From Thermoleophilia bacterium (GTDB lineage Bacteria; Actinomycetota; Thermoleophilia; Gaiellales; SKUG01): 6,022 nucleotides of DNA. The translations under genes were made by a program, and so were the position numbers. Of the stretch, positions 5,685 through 6,022 are shown one piece after another; the first letter of the stretch is position 1; each line of letters begins with the position of its first letter. Where the stretch lies: the NCBI GenBank assembly GCA_007122215.1, contig SKUG01000233.1:1-6022 (forward strand), given 5' to 3'. The notes beneath the pieces were generated by a model, which was given only the letters and a program-made list of their open reading frames with translations, was not told the DNA's origin and searched no databases.

Positions 5685-6022
5685 CCTACTCCGCCGGATA
5701 CGCCCGCGCCATGTCCCGGGTGCACGAGATCTCGACCCGGATCGCGATGGTTGCTCCCGGCGGCAACATCATGCCGGGCGGGTTCCAGGAGGTCCTGCAG
5801 ACGGCACAGAACCGATTCCCGAACTCCCAGCAGCCCCCGGCTCCCGGCGAGGTTGCCGGCATGCCGGGCCAGCTGCCGATGCCGGGCCAGCTGCCCCAGG
5901 CGCTCGGACAGGTGGCAGCCTCGCTTGCCGGGCCCGACGGCACGGGAGCCGTCGCAGGCAGGGCGGGAGCGGCTCCACCGGCAGCCATGCAGCCGCTCTT
6001 TGCGGCCAGCGCGCAGCGCCAC
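5681..6022 (+). CDS. Partial Pro/Gly/Gln/Ala-rich protein, possible flagellar peptidoglycan hydrolase or FliK-like (3' end outside window)
   Basis: An open frame of 114 codons begins with ATG 5681, overlapping the fliJ stop as ATGA, and runs off the right edge. Residues 8-24 (ARAMSRVHEISTRIAMV) look like a short amphipathic helix, followed by FQEVLQTAQ (35-43). After that the protein is low-complexity, with a tandem MPGQLP repeat (61-72) and Ala/Gly/Pro-rich sequence. No signal peptide or membrane segment is visible. The pattern of a short helix with an RIxxh core, then F-x-x-h-L, then a flexible linker resembles N-termini of transglycosylase/NlpC-P60 proteins often found after fliJ in actinobacterial flagellar operons. 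A hook-length protein FliK is the main alternative, given the position and composition. The diagnostic C-terminal domain is not in the window. Start at Met11 (5711) is possible but the overlap favours 5681. Confidence 0.7.
   Translation, partial: MTYSAGYARAMSRVHEISTRIAMVAPGGNIMPGGFQEVLQTAQNRFPNSQQPPAPGEVAGMPGQLPMPGQLPQALGQVAASLAGPDGTGAVAGRAGAAPPAAMQPLFAASAQRH
5861..5895 (+). repeat. Tandem 18-bp coding repeat (MPGQLP x2)
   Basis: ATGCCGGGCCAGCTGCC occurs at 5861-5877 and again at 5879-5895, an exact 18-bp period that keeps the frame and gives MPGQLPMPGQLP. The two copies are identical over 17 bases, which suggests a recent slippage duplication in a flexible linker. Confidence 0.85.

Overview
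The window is a stretch of a flagellar basal-body and export operon, all on the + strand: fliF (5' end cut off by the window edge), fliG, fliH, fliI, fliJ, and the first 114 codons of one more gene that runs off the right edge. The base composition is very GC-rich, with strong G/C preference at third codon positions, and almost every reading frame is open, so most long ORFs on either strand are shadows. The order fliF-G-H-I-J is widespread. The GC content and protein style fit a high-GC actinobacterium (Actinomycetota) best, but this is inference and I cannot name a genus.

Layout. Bases 1-1584 encode the MS-ring protein FliF. Bases 1590-2654 (possibly from 1581) encode the rotor/switch protein FliG. 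Bases 2670-3491 encode the export-ATPase regulator FliH, and 3488-4819 the export ATPase FliI. Bases 4820-5201 hold no convincing gene. Bases 5202-5684 encode the export chaperone/stalk protein FliJ. From 5681 to the end runs a partial Pro/Gly/Gln/Ala-rich protein of uncertain identity. Three of the five gene junctions overlap or nearly touch (fliF/fliG, fliH/fliI, fliJ/last gene), which points to translational coupling. FliF and FliG build the rotor and housing. FliH, FliI and FliJ form the cytoplasmic ATPase complex that feeds the type III export gate inside the MS ring.

The one stretch that does not look routine is the 382-base gap between fliI and fliJ, two genes that normally sit side by side. 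It carries (i) a 53-54 bp near-identical direct repeat with a 62-bp period, plus a diverged third copy; (ii) on closer reading, six copies of a 15-16 bp element of the form GATCG-n-(C/G)CSGAT(A/G)C, arranged as three pairs spaced 23, 23 and 25 bp; (iii) a run of seven G-tracts on the mRNA-like strand that fits the G-quadruplex rule, lying between the second and third pairs; and (iv) a GCCGATAC word resembling the -10 box of the flagellar sigma factor (sigma-28/WhiG type), 53 bases before fliJ. I read this as a possible internal control region for fliJ and the genes after it. That is a hypothesis from sequence alone. I see no mobile element, CRISPR array, tRNA or rRNA in the window.
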